From Hydrogenovibrio sp. UBA650 (GTDB taxonomy: Bacteria > Pseudomonadota > Gammaproteobacteria > Thiomicrospirales > Thiomicrospiraceae): a DNA stretch of 11,611 nt. Below the pieces are notes generated by a model. The model was not told where the DNA came from, ran no database searches, and was given only the letters and a program-made list of their open reading frames with translations. The position numbers were made by a program, and so were the translations under genes. Below, one piece after another: positions 1 to 6,947 of the stretch (positions are counted from its first letter, which is position 1; each line of letters opens with the position of its first letter). The stretch is taken from the NCBI GenBank assembly GCA_002299245.1, contig DBOI01000004.1, positions 1,104-12,714 on the forward strand. The letters run 5' to 3'.

Positions 1-841
1 CACAAGAGCGAATATGATCGGCGATCACGCGCAGCGAGCTATTACTCAGGTCAGACTGGCTGGTTAGTTCAGAAGCCTTTTTTACAATCGCTTGGAATAG
101 ATCAATGTCATAGTTGTTATGTACGTTTTGCATAACCGCAGCTAGACGCTCTAGCCCCATACCTGTGTCAACAGACGGCTTAGGCAGTGGCGTTAAAGTG
201 CCATCCGCAGCGCGGTCAAATTGCATAAATACAAGGTTCCAGATCTCGATATAACGATCACCGTCTTCATCAGGAGAGCCAGGAGGCCCACCGGCAACGT
301 CTTCCCCGTGATCATAGAAAATCTCAGTACAAGGTCCACACGGTCCGGTATCGCCCATTGACCAGAAGTTATCTTTAGCACCACATCGAGAGAAACGCTC
401 CGCACTAACACCCATAGTGTTCAACCATAGGTCTTCCGCTTCCTGATCTTCTTCAAAAACCGTTACCCAGAGTTTTTCTTCCGGCAGTTTTAATTCTTCG
501 GTCAAAAATCTCCAGGCAAATTTAATGGCATCTTCTTTGAAGTAATCACCAAAACTAAAATTACCCAGCATCTCAAAGAAAGTGTGGTGGCGAGCGGTAT
601 AACCTACATTCTCCAAGTCATTATGTTTACCACCGGCACGAATACAGCGTTGAACACTGGTTGCACGGTTATAATCACGTTTTTCCTCACCAAGAAAAGT
701 CTCTTTAAACTGAACCATACCCGCATTGGTAAACAGTAACGTCGGATCATTACCCGGAACGACTGGGCTCGAGTGAACCGCTGTATGGTTATGCTTTTCG
801 AAAAACGTAATAAACGCTTTTCTGAGTTCTGCACTCGTCAT
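1..841 (-). CDS. alaS: Alanyl-tRNA synthetase, N-terminal 280 residues (gene continues past the left edge)
   Basis: Class II aminoacyl-tRNA synthetase that charges tRNA-Ala in the cytoplasm. Translation from the ATG at 841 runs open to the window edge. It begins MTSAELRKAF and ends in the family-conserved VIADHIRSC segment at residues 272-280. Visible family landmarks are the motif 2 region RAGGKHNDLENVGYTARHH (about residues 68-86) followed by TFFEMLGNFSFGDYF, the CGPCTEIFYD stretch (168-177), and motif 3 DTGMGLERLA (225-234). Only the catalytic domain is present; the tRNA-recognition, editing and C-Ala domains must lie beyond base 1. An AGG about 10 nt upstream of the ATG may serve as ribosome binding site. 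The gene starts 27 nt after recX in the same orientation, the usual gammaproteobacterial order, so read-through from recA is likely. No frame problem is seen. Confidence 0.97.
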   Translation of the reverse strand, partial: MTSAELRKAFITFFEKHNHTAVHSSPVVPGNDPTLLFTNAGMVQFKETFLGEEKRDYNRATSVQRCIRAGGKHNDLENVGYTARHHTFFEMLGNFSFGDYFKEDAIKFAWRFLTEELKLPEEKLWVTVFEEDQEAEDLWLNTMGVSAERFSRCGAKDNFWSMGDTGPCGPCTEIFYDHGEDVAGGPPGSPDEDGDRYIEIWNLVFMQFDRAADGTLTPLPKPSVDTGMGLERLAAVMQNVHNNYDIDLFQAIVKKASELTSQSDLSNSSLRVIADHIRSC

Positions 842-868
842 CTTATGTAACCTAATAAAAGTTAAAAC

Positions 869-1453
869 CTATTTAAACGTCTTCCAAATCGTGCTTTGGG
901 TGAACCCCCGACTTTGCAGAAAACGCATTCTTTTTGCTTGTTCTTTTTGTGCTATCGGTTTGTGATAGTCACCGTATTTTTTTTCTAAAACGCCTTGAGC
1001 GATTTCAATCCAATCAGACTCATCCCAATCGAGGTAAGCAGAGATCAAACTGGAATCACTACAGGCCTGCTGAAGTTTCTGTTGAATTTTTAAAGGGCCT
1101 TGCCCTTTTTCAGCTAGGCTGCTAACAGTCTGTTCCAAATAGCGTTCATCACTCTGCCAGTTATTGGTTTGGCAAAGCTGAATAACCTCTGTCACCAACT
1201 GATTAACAAATCCCGATTCTGCACTGTATTGAGATAGCAGTTCCGAGGTTTCTGGAAACTTCTGCAACAGCTTTTGTTTGAGCTCTTTAGCACCATGCTC
1301 TCGCATAGCCAGCAGATAAACTGCTCTGGCTTCAATCTGTTTTGCAAGGTCAGAGGAGTGTTCACGAAATACTTTAGCTGACTTAACTTCTGTTCCTAAA
1401 TCTGCACCAGATTTTATTTCCAGGCCAGCAACAAACTCCTCAGCACTTTTCAA
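869..1453 (-). CDS. recX: Regulatory protein RecX
   Basis: RecX binds RecA filaments and limits RecA recombinase and co-protease activity. The call rests on position directly after recA and on the RecX-like start of the helical repeats, IEARAVYLLAMREHGAKEL (about residues 41-59), followed by a Lys/Gln-rich helical body and the C-terminal MRFLQSRGFTQSTIWKTFK, which resembles the usual RecX ending. The product is 194 residues, longer than the roughly 150-165 common in the family, because about 40 residues precede the first repeat. No ATG or GTG lies in frame upstream of that repeat, so the start is probably the TTG at 1453. An AAGAG overlapping the recA stop about 9 nt upstream could be its ribosome binding site. 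Spacing to recA is 12 nt, indicating translational linkage. A run of eight As occurs near the C-terminal coding end (977-984). Confidence 0.9.
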   Translation of the reverse strand: MKSAEEFVAGLEIKSGADLGTEVKSAKVFREHSSDLAKQIEARAVYLLAMREHGAKELKQKLLQKFPETSELLSQYSAESGFVNQLVTEVIQLCQTNNWQSDERYLEQTVSSLAEKGQGPLKIQQKLQQACSDSSLISAYLDWDESDWIEIAQGVLEKKYGDYHKPIAQKEQAKRMRFLQSRGFTQSTIWKTFK

Positions 1454-1465
1454 AAGTAGTTACTC

Positions 1466-2494
1466 TTATTTTTCAGCAGACTCTTCGGCTTCAGCCGCTT
1501 GATGATTTGGCATCAATTTGCCTTTAATCTGATCCATTAAGGTTTCAGCAATTTCACTATTCTCAATTAAGTACTGACGAACATTGTCTTTCCCTTGACC
1601 GATCTTAGTGCCGTTATAACTGTACCAAGAACCCGATTTTTCAATGAGTTTCTCTTTTACACCCAAGTCTATAATTTCACCTTCACGAGAAATTCCTTGA
1701 CCGTACAAAATATCAAATTCAACCTGCTTGAACGGAGGCGAAACTTTGTTCTTAACCACTTTTACTCGAGTTTCATTACCCAGAATTTCATCACCTTTCT
1801 TGATCGCGCCAATACGACGAATGTCTAGACGAATTGAAGAGTAAAATTTGAGCGCATTACCACCCGTTGTAGTCTCAGGATTACCGAACATTACACCGAT
1901 TTTCATACGGATCTGGTTGATAAAAATAACCAGTGTGTTAGTACGCTTGATATTTGCCGTCAGCTTACGCAAAGCCTGTGACATCAGACGAGCTTGAAGT
2001 CCCATATGAGAATCACCCATATCCCCTTCAATTTCCGCTTTTGGTGTCAGCGCGGCAACTGAATCTACAACAACCACATCGACCGCACCAGAGCGAACAA
2101 GAGCATCGGTAATTTCCAGAGCTTGTTCACCGGTATCTGGTTGAGAAACTAGAAGGTTATCAATATCCACACCCAGCTTTTCAGCATAAATTGGATCAAG
2201 CGCATGCTCTGCATCCACAAACGCAGCCGTTCCACCTGCTTTTTGTGCTTCAGCAATGGCGTGTAGCGTCAGCGTTGTTTTACCAGAAGATTCAGGCCCG
2301 TAAATTTCTACAATACGACCTTTAGGAAAACCACCTATACCCAGAGCCATATCAAGCCCAAGAGAACCAGTTGAAATAGCTTCAATATCACGTTGAGCAC
2401 TACTGTCGCCCATACGCATAATTGAACCTTTACCAAATTGCTTTTCAATCTGGCCTAAGGCCGCCGCGAGTGCTTTTTGCTTATTCTCATCCAT
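1466..2494 (-). CDS. recA: Recombinase RecA
   Basis: DNA-dependent ATPase that forms filaments on single-stranded DNA, performs strand exchange, and stimulates LexA self-cleavage in the SOS response. At 342 residues it is of typical bacterial length. Clear motifs are Walker A GPESSGKTT (66-74), the Walker B strand VDVVVVDS ending at Asp144, the FVDAEHALDP stretch (92-101), and the L2 DNA-binding loop region containing NQIRMKIGVMFGNPETTTGG. The tail is Glu-rich and acidic, as in other RecA proteins. The ATG at 2494 has an AAGGA 8 nt upstream. recX follows after 12 nt. The 233-nt leader holds a terminator-like hairpin and no CTG-N10-CAG LexA box, so control may differ from E. coli. Confidence 0.99.
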   Translation of the reverse strand: MDENKQKALAAALGQIEKQFGKGSIMRMGDSSAQRDIEAISTGSLGLDMALGIGGFPKGRIVEIYGPESSGKTTLTLHAIAEAQKAGGTAAFVDAEHALDPIYAEKLGVDIDNLLVSQPDTGEQALEITDALVRSGAVDVVVVDSVAALTPKAEIEGDMGDSHMGLQARLMSQALRKLTANIKRTNTLVIFINQIRMKIGVMFGNPETTTGGNALKFYSSIRLDIRRIGAIKKGDEILGNETRVKVVKNKVSPPFKQVEFDILYGQGISREGEIIDLGVKEKLIEKSGSWYSYNGTKIGQGKDNVRQYLIENSEIAETLMDQIKGKLMPNHQAAEAEESAEK

Positions 2495-2552
2495 CTGGTG
2501 ATTCCTTTTAAGTAATTTAATCCGTTGGGCAGATAGTATTTGGAGCTAACAT

Positions 2553-2603
2553 TAAAAAGCCTCTGCTCGCCAATCTGTATTTGTTTGGCTAGAACAAAGG
2601 CTT
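2553..2603 (-). terminator. Hairpin with U-tract between pncC and recA: pncC terminator or recA leader attenuator
   Basis: Read on the minus strand, AAGCCTTTG (2603-2595) pairs with CAGAGGCTT (2565-2557) in nine pairs including one G-U. Inside that, GCCAA (2589-2585) pairs with TTGGC (2573-2569), with two further pairs across a mismatch and a two-base bulge; the loop is 11 nt. The structure is followed at once by TTTTT. It lies 125 nt past the pncC stop and about 60 nt before the recA ATG. It has the form of a Rho-independent terminator for leftward transcripts. Whether it ends pncC mRNA or attenuates recA depends on where the recA promoter lies. Confidence 0.6.
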
Positions 2604-2672
2604 CGAATTCTGAATTTCTGTACCAATTCAAGCTTTATCGCTTGTAAAAAATTCGCCTTAAATAAGCGGAAA

Positions 2673-2702
2673 ATTATCCCATAAATTTACTTACAAATCC
2701 AA
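2673..2702 (-). promoter_or_regulatory. Candidate sigma-70 promoter upstream of the recA leader hairpin
   Basis: On the minus strand there is an extended -10 element TGG-GATAAT (GATAAT at 2678-2673) with a weak TTGGAT -35 (2702-2697) at 18-nt spacing. It would start transcripts near 2666, giving a recA leader of about 170 nt that includes the hairpin at 2553-2603. The -35 match is poor (3 of 6), so this is a tentative call. A -10-like TACTAT at 2538-2533, below the hairpin, is an alternative but lacks a -35. Confidence 0.3.
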
Positions 2703-2727
2703 TAACAGTCATCCGTTTCAAGAAGAT

Positions 2728-3210
2728 TTATTTCAACAATTTCAATACACCTTTCAAAGCGGCTTCAGTAGTCTGTTCTCGCACTGAATGGCGATCACCT
2801 TCAAAATGAAACTGTTCGGATATGACATCTTCCTGGCCTTGTACAGCCCATGCAAGCCAAACTGTACCAACAGGTTTATCAGGAGTACCTCCTCCCGGCC
2901 CTGCGATACCACTACAGGCAATACTGACTTTAGCATGTGACTGCTGTAAAGCGCCTAGCGCCATCTCAGTCACACACTCTTCACTCACGGCACCTTTCTT
3001 TTGCACAGTGGTCTCTTTAACTCCGAGCATTTCGCGCTTAGATTCATAGCTATAAGTAATGTAGGCTCTATCAAACCAAGCTGTACTACCGGCAACCTCT
3101 GTCAGGGCCTCGGCAATCATCCCACCAGTACAGGATTCTGCGGTCACAACCATTGCATCACTTTCAACAAGGGCCTGTCCAACTTGAGAAACAAGAGAGT
3201 GAAAACTCAT
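2728..3210 (-). CDS. pncC: Nicotinamide-nucleotide amidohydrolase (CinA C-terminal domain family)
   Basis: Family members deamidate nicotinamide mononucleotide to nicotinic acid mononucleotide, recycling pyridine nucleotides produced for instance by NAD-dependent DNA ligase. The 160-residue product is a stand-alone CinA C-terminal domain, the usual size for PncC. Family motifs are VVTAESCTGG (21-30) with the probable nucleophile Ser26, and SGIAGPGGGTPDKPVGTVW (100-118). The ATG at 3210 has AAGGA 6 nt upstream. It lies upstream of recA in the same direction, as the homologous gene does in many gammaproteobacteria, where the family was first noted as a competence/damage-inducible gene. The 233-nt gap and intervening hairpin suggest recA is mostly transcribed separately. 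It is divergent from mutS. Confidence 0.93.
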   Translation of the reverse strand: MSFHSLVSQVGQALVESDAMVVTAESCTGGMIAEALTEVAGSTAWFDRAYITYSYESKREMLGVKETTVQKKGAVSEECVTEMALGALQQSHAKVSIACSGIAGPGGGTPDKPVGTVWLAWAVQGQEDVISEQFHFEGDRHSVREQTTEAALKGVLKLLK

Positions 3211-3274
3211 GTGTATTCCTTAAAAAACTATCTATATGATTTAAAAATACAGCGCCATTTTTAATACCCATAAT

Positions 3275-3303
3275 TTGATATCAGCGGCGTTTTGCCCTAG
3301 CAT
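3275..3303 (+). promoter_or_regulatory. Candidate mutS promoter
   Basis: TTGATA (3275-3280, 5 of 6 to the -35 consensus), a 17-nt spacer, and TAGCAT (3298-3303, 4 of 6 to the -10) lie in the pncC/mutS divergent region. A start near 3310 would give a leader of about 37 nt before the mutS ATG at 3347. A second -10-like TATACT at 3332-3337 has no good -35 and would make the mRNA almost leaderless. Confidence 0.4.
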
Positions 3304-3346
3304 ACTCCTTTTTATCCAGCCATTCAAAACCTATACTGAAAAAAGC

Positions 3347-5977
3347 ATGTCCAAAAGCCAACACACCCCAATGATGCAGCAATACTTGGCTATTAAAGCT
3401 GAGAATCCGGAACATTTACTGTTCTATCGCATGGGCGATTTTTATGAACTGTTTTACGACGATGCTAAAAAAGCCTCGGAGCTTTTAGAAATCACTCTTA
3501 CGGCCAGAGGAAAATCGGGGGGGGAGCCAATTCCAATGGCTGGAATCCCGCATCACTCCGCGGAAGGCTATCTGGCAAAGCTGGTTAAACTTGGCGAATC
3601 GGTAGCAATTTGCGAGCAGGTAGGCGACCCAAACACCAGTAAAGGTCCAGTTGAACGCAAAGTAGTGCGTATTATCACTCCAGGAACTCTGGTAGAAGAA
3701 GCCTTACTCGATGACCGTCAAGAGAACCTGCTAGTCACTATATGTGAACAGGACAACACATTTGGATTGGCATTTTTAGAAGTTTCCAGTGGACGTTTTG
3801 AAACCACGCAATTAAAGACTCTAAATCAATTACTGTCCGAAGTTGAGCGTTTAAAGCCTTCAGAACTATTGATTCCTGATGATGACTATTTCCGTGAAAA
3901 GCTGCCGGAATACATTTTAAATTTACCAGGCCTGGTTCGTTATCCTGGCTGGCACTTTGACGTTGCTAGTTGCCGCAAACGGCTCACAGACCATTTTCAA
4001 ACTCAAGACCTGGTCGCCTATGGCTGTGAACAAAACCCTGCTTCAATCAGTGCCGCCGGCGTCATTCTGCACTACGCACAAAGCATGTTGCAAAGCGACC
4101 TTGCTCACATTCTAAGCCTACATAGTTACTCTACCGAACAGACCCTGGTATTGGATGCCATTAGTCGCAGAAACCTTGAAATTGACACTAACCTAAGCGG
4201 CGGTACCACAAATACCCTAGCTGCAATTTTAGATAACACTGCAACAGCCATGGGTAGTCGCCTTTTAAAACGCTGGCTCAACCAGCCACTGCGAAACCGA
4301 ACAACCATTAATCATCGCCTTGATGCGATTGATGCGATTCTCAACCATCATCAGGATGATGAACTGCGCCAGACACTAAAACAGGTTGGCGATATGGAGC
4401 GCATATTGAGCCGTGTCGCTCTGCGCTCGGCACGCCCTCGTGACTGTCTACACTTGGGCCGTACTCTCAATGCCCTGCCAGATTTCCAGAGTCAATTAGC
4501 TGGCCTGTCAGAAGCAGAAAAACTGATCGAACTGGCTCAACAAATGAATACCTTTCCAGAGTTAGCGGAACTTCTGGACAGAGCCATTATCGACAATCCT
4601 CCGATGCTAATTCGCGATGGCGGTGTGATAGCTGAAGGCTATGATGAAGAGCTCGATGAACTGCGCAACCTAAAAAACGAGGCGGGAGATTATCTGCTTC
4701 AACTCGAAGAGCGTGAGCGTGAGCGCACTGGAATTCAAACTCTGAAAGTTGGCTATAACCGTGTACATGGCTATTACATTGAGATCAGTAAACTGCACAG
4801 TGATGATGTGCCGGCTGAATATGTTCGTCGCCAAACTCTGAAAGGTCAGGAACGCTATATTATCCCTGAATTAAAAACCTTTGAGGACAAAATCCTCAGT
4901 GCCGGAGAAAAAGCGCTAGCACGAGAAAAATGGCTCTATGCTCAACTATTAGAAAAACTTAATGAGCAATTCTGTGAACTTCAGCTCTGTTCAACTGCGC
5001 TTTCTGAACTTGATGTACTGGTTAATCTGGCGCAGCAGTCAGTCAAACTCAATCTGACTCGCCCTGTCTTAACCGAAGCTCCGGGCATTAATATTGAGCA
5101 AGGCCGTCACCTAACAGTTGAAGCCGTTTCCAACGACCCCTTTATTCCCAATGATGCACTGTTTGATGACAACCGCAAACTGCATATTATTACCGGGCCC
5201 AATATGGGCGGTAAATCGACCTATATGCGTCAGACCGCACTGATTACCTTAATGGCCTTTATGGGAAGTTTTGTTCCCGCTGACAAAGCTGAACTGGGGC
5301 CGATTGATAGAATATTTACCCGAATTGGAGCATCTGACGACCTAACTTCCGGGCGCTCAACCTTTATGGTAGAGATGACCGAAACCGCGAATATTCTGCA
5401 CCACGCCAGTGAAAACTCATTGATCCTAATGGATGAAGTAGGCCGAGGAACCTCTACTTTTGATGGGCTTGCTCTGGCTTGGGCGATTGCTGAACACATT
5501 GCAGAAAATGTCAAAGGCTACTGTCTGTTTGCGACTCACTATTTTGAATTGACTACTTTAAGCGAACAATTCAATAACACAGTAAATGTTCACCTAGATG
5601 CCATTGAGCATCAGGACTCGATTGTTTTCCTACACCAGGTTCAAGAAGGTCCGGCATCACAGAGTTACGGACTGCAGGTTGCCGCTCTTGCCGGAGTTCC
5701 ACAACCAGTGATTCAACTTGCACAAGAGCGCTTACGCGAACTCGAAAACCAGGTGGTAAACCAAAAAATTGAAGCGGCCGGTTCAAACTCTGTGGCAAAA
5801 CCGCAAACAGAAACCGGCGATCCCGTGCAACAGTTTGATATGTTCAGCGCCCAGCCGGATCCCGTTTTAGAAAAACTCAAACAGCAACTTGAAGAGATCG
5901 ACGCAAACAATCTGACACCGAGACAGGCACTTGATGCTATTTATGATCTTCAGGCAGCTTTGAAGAAAGAATCTTAA
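3347..5977 (+). CDS. mutS: DNA mismatch repair protein MutS
   Basis: Recognises base mismatches and small loops in newly replicated DNA and recruits MutL in an ATP-dependent way. From the ATG at 3347 the product is 876 residues, close to the usual 850-880. The mismatch-binding motif is F32-Y-E34 in GDFYELF. The conserved LEERERERTGI stretch is in the clamp region, Walker A is GPNMGGKS (617-624), Walker B is LILMDE (Asp696, Glu697), followed by VGRGTSTFDG and the ATHYFEL switch. A beta-clamp-type motif QFDMF is at 829-833, and the C-terminal LTPRQALDAIYDL matches the tetramerisation region. A TTG at 3275 in the same frame would add 24 residues before the family-typical start; I reject it, although the AAAAAAG before the ATG is a weak ribosome site. 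A run of eight Gs spans codons 57-60. Confidence 0.98.
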   Translation: MSKSQHTPMMQQYLAIKAENPEHLLFYRMGDFYELFYDDAKKASELLEITLTARGKSGGEPIPMAGIPHHSAEGYLAKLVKLGESVAICEQVGDPNTSKGPVERKVVRIITPGTLVEEALLDDRQENLLVTICEQDNTFGLAFLEVSSGRFETTQLKTLNQLLSEVERLKPSELLIPDDDYFREKLPEYILNLPGLVRYPGWHFDVASCRKRLTDHFQTQDLVAYGCEQNPASISAAGVILHYAQSMLQSDLAHILSLHSYSTEQTLVLDAISRRNLEIDTNLSGGTTNTLAAILDNTATAMGSRLLKRWLNQPLRNRTTINHRLDAIDAILNHHQDDELRQTLKQVGDMERILSRVALRSARPRDCLHLGRTLNALPDFQSQLAGLSEAEKLIELAQQMNTFPELAELLDRAIIDNPPMLIRDGGVIAEGYDEELDELRNLKNEAGDYLLQLEERERERTGIQTLKVGYNRVHGYYIEISKLHSDDVPAEYVRRQTLKGQERYIIPELKTFEDKILSAGEKALAREKWLYAQLLEKLNEQFCELQLCSTALSELDVLVNLAQQSVKLNLTRPVLTEAPGINIEQGRHLTVEAVSNDPFIPNDALFDDNRKLHIITGPNMGGKSTYMRQTALITLMAFMGSFVPADKAELGPIDRIFTRIGASDDLTSGRSTFMVEMTETANILHHASENSLILMDEVGRGTSTFDGLALAWAIAEHIAENVKGYCLFATHYFELTTLSEQFNNTVNVHLDAIEHQDSIVFLHQVQEGPASQSYGLQVAALAGVPQPVIQLAQERLRELENQVVNQKIEAAGSNSVAKPQTETGDPVQQFDMFSAQPDPVLEKLKQQLEEIDANNLTPRQALDAIYDLQAALKKES
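3517..3524 (+). repeat. Homopolymer G8 inside mutS
   Basis: Eight consecutive Gs run from the third base of codon 57 to the first base of codon 60 (Ser-Gly-Gly-Glu). Gain of one G would bring a TAA into frame at 3586-3588; loss of one G would bring a TAG into frame at 3603-3605. Either would truncate MutS within about 30 codons of the tract. Confidence 0.95.
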
Positions 5978-5980
5978 GGA
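5976..5980 (+). promoter_or_regulatory. Ribosome binding site of the thioredoxin-like gene, overlapping the mutS stop
   Basis: AAGGA overlaps the mutS TAA stop (5975-5977) and lies 8 nt before the ATG at 5989. It fixes this start over a second in-frame ATG at 6001 and suggests translational coupling to mutS. Confidence 0.75.
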
Positions 5981-5988
5981 AAACAAAT

Positions 5989-6855
5989 ATGTCCGAAGCG
6001 ATGATTGTAGATGTTACCTTGAATAATATTCAAGAAATGGTCATGCAAAACTCCGAGCGTTTACCAGTTTTGGTGAGCTTTTGGTCCCCACTGGATGAAG
6101 ACAGTCGAACAGCTAACTCAATTTTAGAAAAGCTGGCCGAGGAGTTTGCCGGAAAAATTATCCTTGCCAAAATCAATGCTGCTCAACAAACTGAAATCGC
6201 AGAAAAATTCAGTTTGCCAGGCCTGCCATTTTTCAAACTGATTCGAAACAGAGATATCATTACCGAGCAGCAAGGCCTGTTTACCGAAGATGAATATCGT
6301 CAACTGATCAATTCACAGATAGAAAAAGATCCTTCAGAAGAGTTGCGTAAACAAGCTTCCGCTGCATTTGCAGACGGTGACTATGAGCGAGCAATTAACC
6401 TTATCAGCCAAGCAGCCAAGACGAATCCAAACAACTACCATGTACACCTTGACCTGGTTACCATGTACCTACACACAGGACACCTAGACAAAGCCACCGA
6501 TCTGTTTGAAAAACTGCCGGAAGAAGCCCAGAACGATCCAATTGGTAAAGAGCTTGCAGGGGTACTGTTCTTCTCAGCGGTAATTGAAGATTCAGCAGAT
6601 ATTCAAGACATTGACAAAACACTCACTGAAAATGATTTTGACTGCGATGCTCTCTATGGACTAGCGGCCTACCTGATGATAAATGGCCAGGCACAAAATG
6701 CTTTGGAAACCCTGTTCAGACTATTTAGCATTGATCGAAGTTACCGAGAAGGCCTGCCGCAAAAAGCCATCTTAAAAGCATTCGAAATGCTTGCTAACAA
6801 AGCCCCGGAACTGCTGGTTGAATATCGCAGAAAATTTCAGAGTCTAATGTACTAA
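5989..6855 (+). CDS. Thioredoxin-like TPR protein, CnoX/YbbN type, without redox cysteines
   Basis: The 288-residue product has an N-terminal thioredoxin fold (about 1-110) and a C-terminal TPR-like helical part (about 115-288), the layout and length of E. coli CnoX (YbbN), a chaperone-like holdase that protects unfolding proteins and cooperates with GroEL and DnaK. Where thioredoxin has FWAPWCGPCK this protein reads FWSPLDEDSR (31-40), so both active-site cysteines are replaced (Asp36, Ser39). The cis-proline is kept in LPGLPFF (Pro80). The only cysteine I see is in the C-terminal half. It therefore cannot act as a dithiol oxidoreductase; a holdase or adaptor role is inferred from the family. 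The TPR-like part includes AFADGDYERAINLISQAAK and TGHLDKATDLFEKLP. It starts 11 nt after mutS with the ribosome site on the mutS stop. No signal peptide is seen. Confidence 0.85.
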   Translation: MSEAMIVDVTLNNIQEMVMQNSERLPVLVSFWSPLDEDSRTANSILEKLAEEFAGKIILAKINAAQQTEIAEKFSLPGLPFFKLIRNRDIITEQQGLFTEDEYRQLINSQIEKDPSEELRKQASAAFADGDYERAINLISQAAKTNPNNYHVHLDLVTMYLHTGHLDKATDLFEKLPEEAQNDPIGKELAGVLFFSAVIEDSADIQDIDKTLTENDFDCDALYGLAAYLMINGQAQNALETLFRLFSIDRSYREGLPQKAILKAFEMLANKAPELLVEYRRKFQSLMY

Positions 6856-6871
6856 ACATAAAATGTACTAA
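6846..6871 (+). repeat. Short direct repeat AATGTACTAA at the end of the cnoX-like gene
   Basis: AATGTACTAA occurs at 6846-6855, where it includes the stop codon, and again at 6862-6871, a period of 16 nt. A nine-base copy (AATGTACTA) occurs at 6972-6980 inside the next gene. It may be a small slippage duplication; I see no function. Confidence 0.6.
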
Positions 6872-6947
6872 GTAATCAAAACTGAATCCAAGAACAAGAT
6901 CTAAAACTAAAAACCCAATCATTAATATTAATAAAAGAAAAAAATAA

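Noticed and set aside
193..834. Open frames of 72 and 76 codons on the minus strand within alaS
   Set aside because: They lie in another frame under a fully conserved AlaS reading and resemble no family.
977..984. A8 run (minus strand) in recX as a phase-variable site
   Set aside because: It encodes Lys-Lys near the C-terminus and A-runs of this length are common in AT-rich genes; weaker case than the mutS G8.
2646..2671. Second hairpin (TTCCGCTT/AAGGCGAA followed by six Ts) on the minus strand after pncC
   Set aside because: Two central mismatches make the stem weak; the hairpin at 2553-2603 is far stronger.
3231..3252. Half LexA-like site CTGTATTTTT in front of pncC (minus strand)
   Set aside because: Only the left half matches; the right half lacks the CAG needed for CTG-N10-CAG.
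3275..3346. Upstream TTG extension of MutS by 24 residues
   Set aside because: The family starts close to the MSKSQHTPMMQQY sequence at 3347. The extension has no family counterpart and overlaps the likely promoter (the TTG is inside the candidate -35).
4320..4340. Near-tandem GATGCGATT repeat in mutS
   Set aside because: It encodes the conserved LDAIDAIL stretch and is not an independent repeat.
4705..4726. Tandem GAGCGT repeat in mutS
   Set aside because: It encodes the conserved EERERERTG motif of MutS, so protein conservation explains it.
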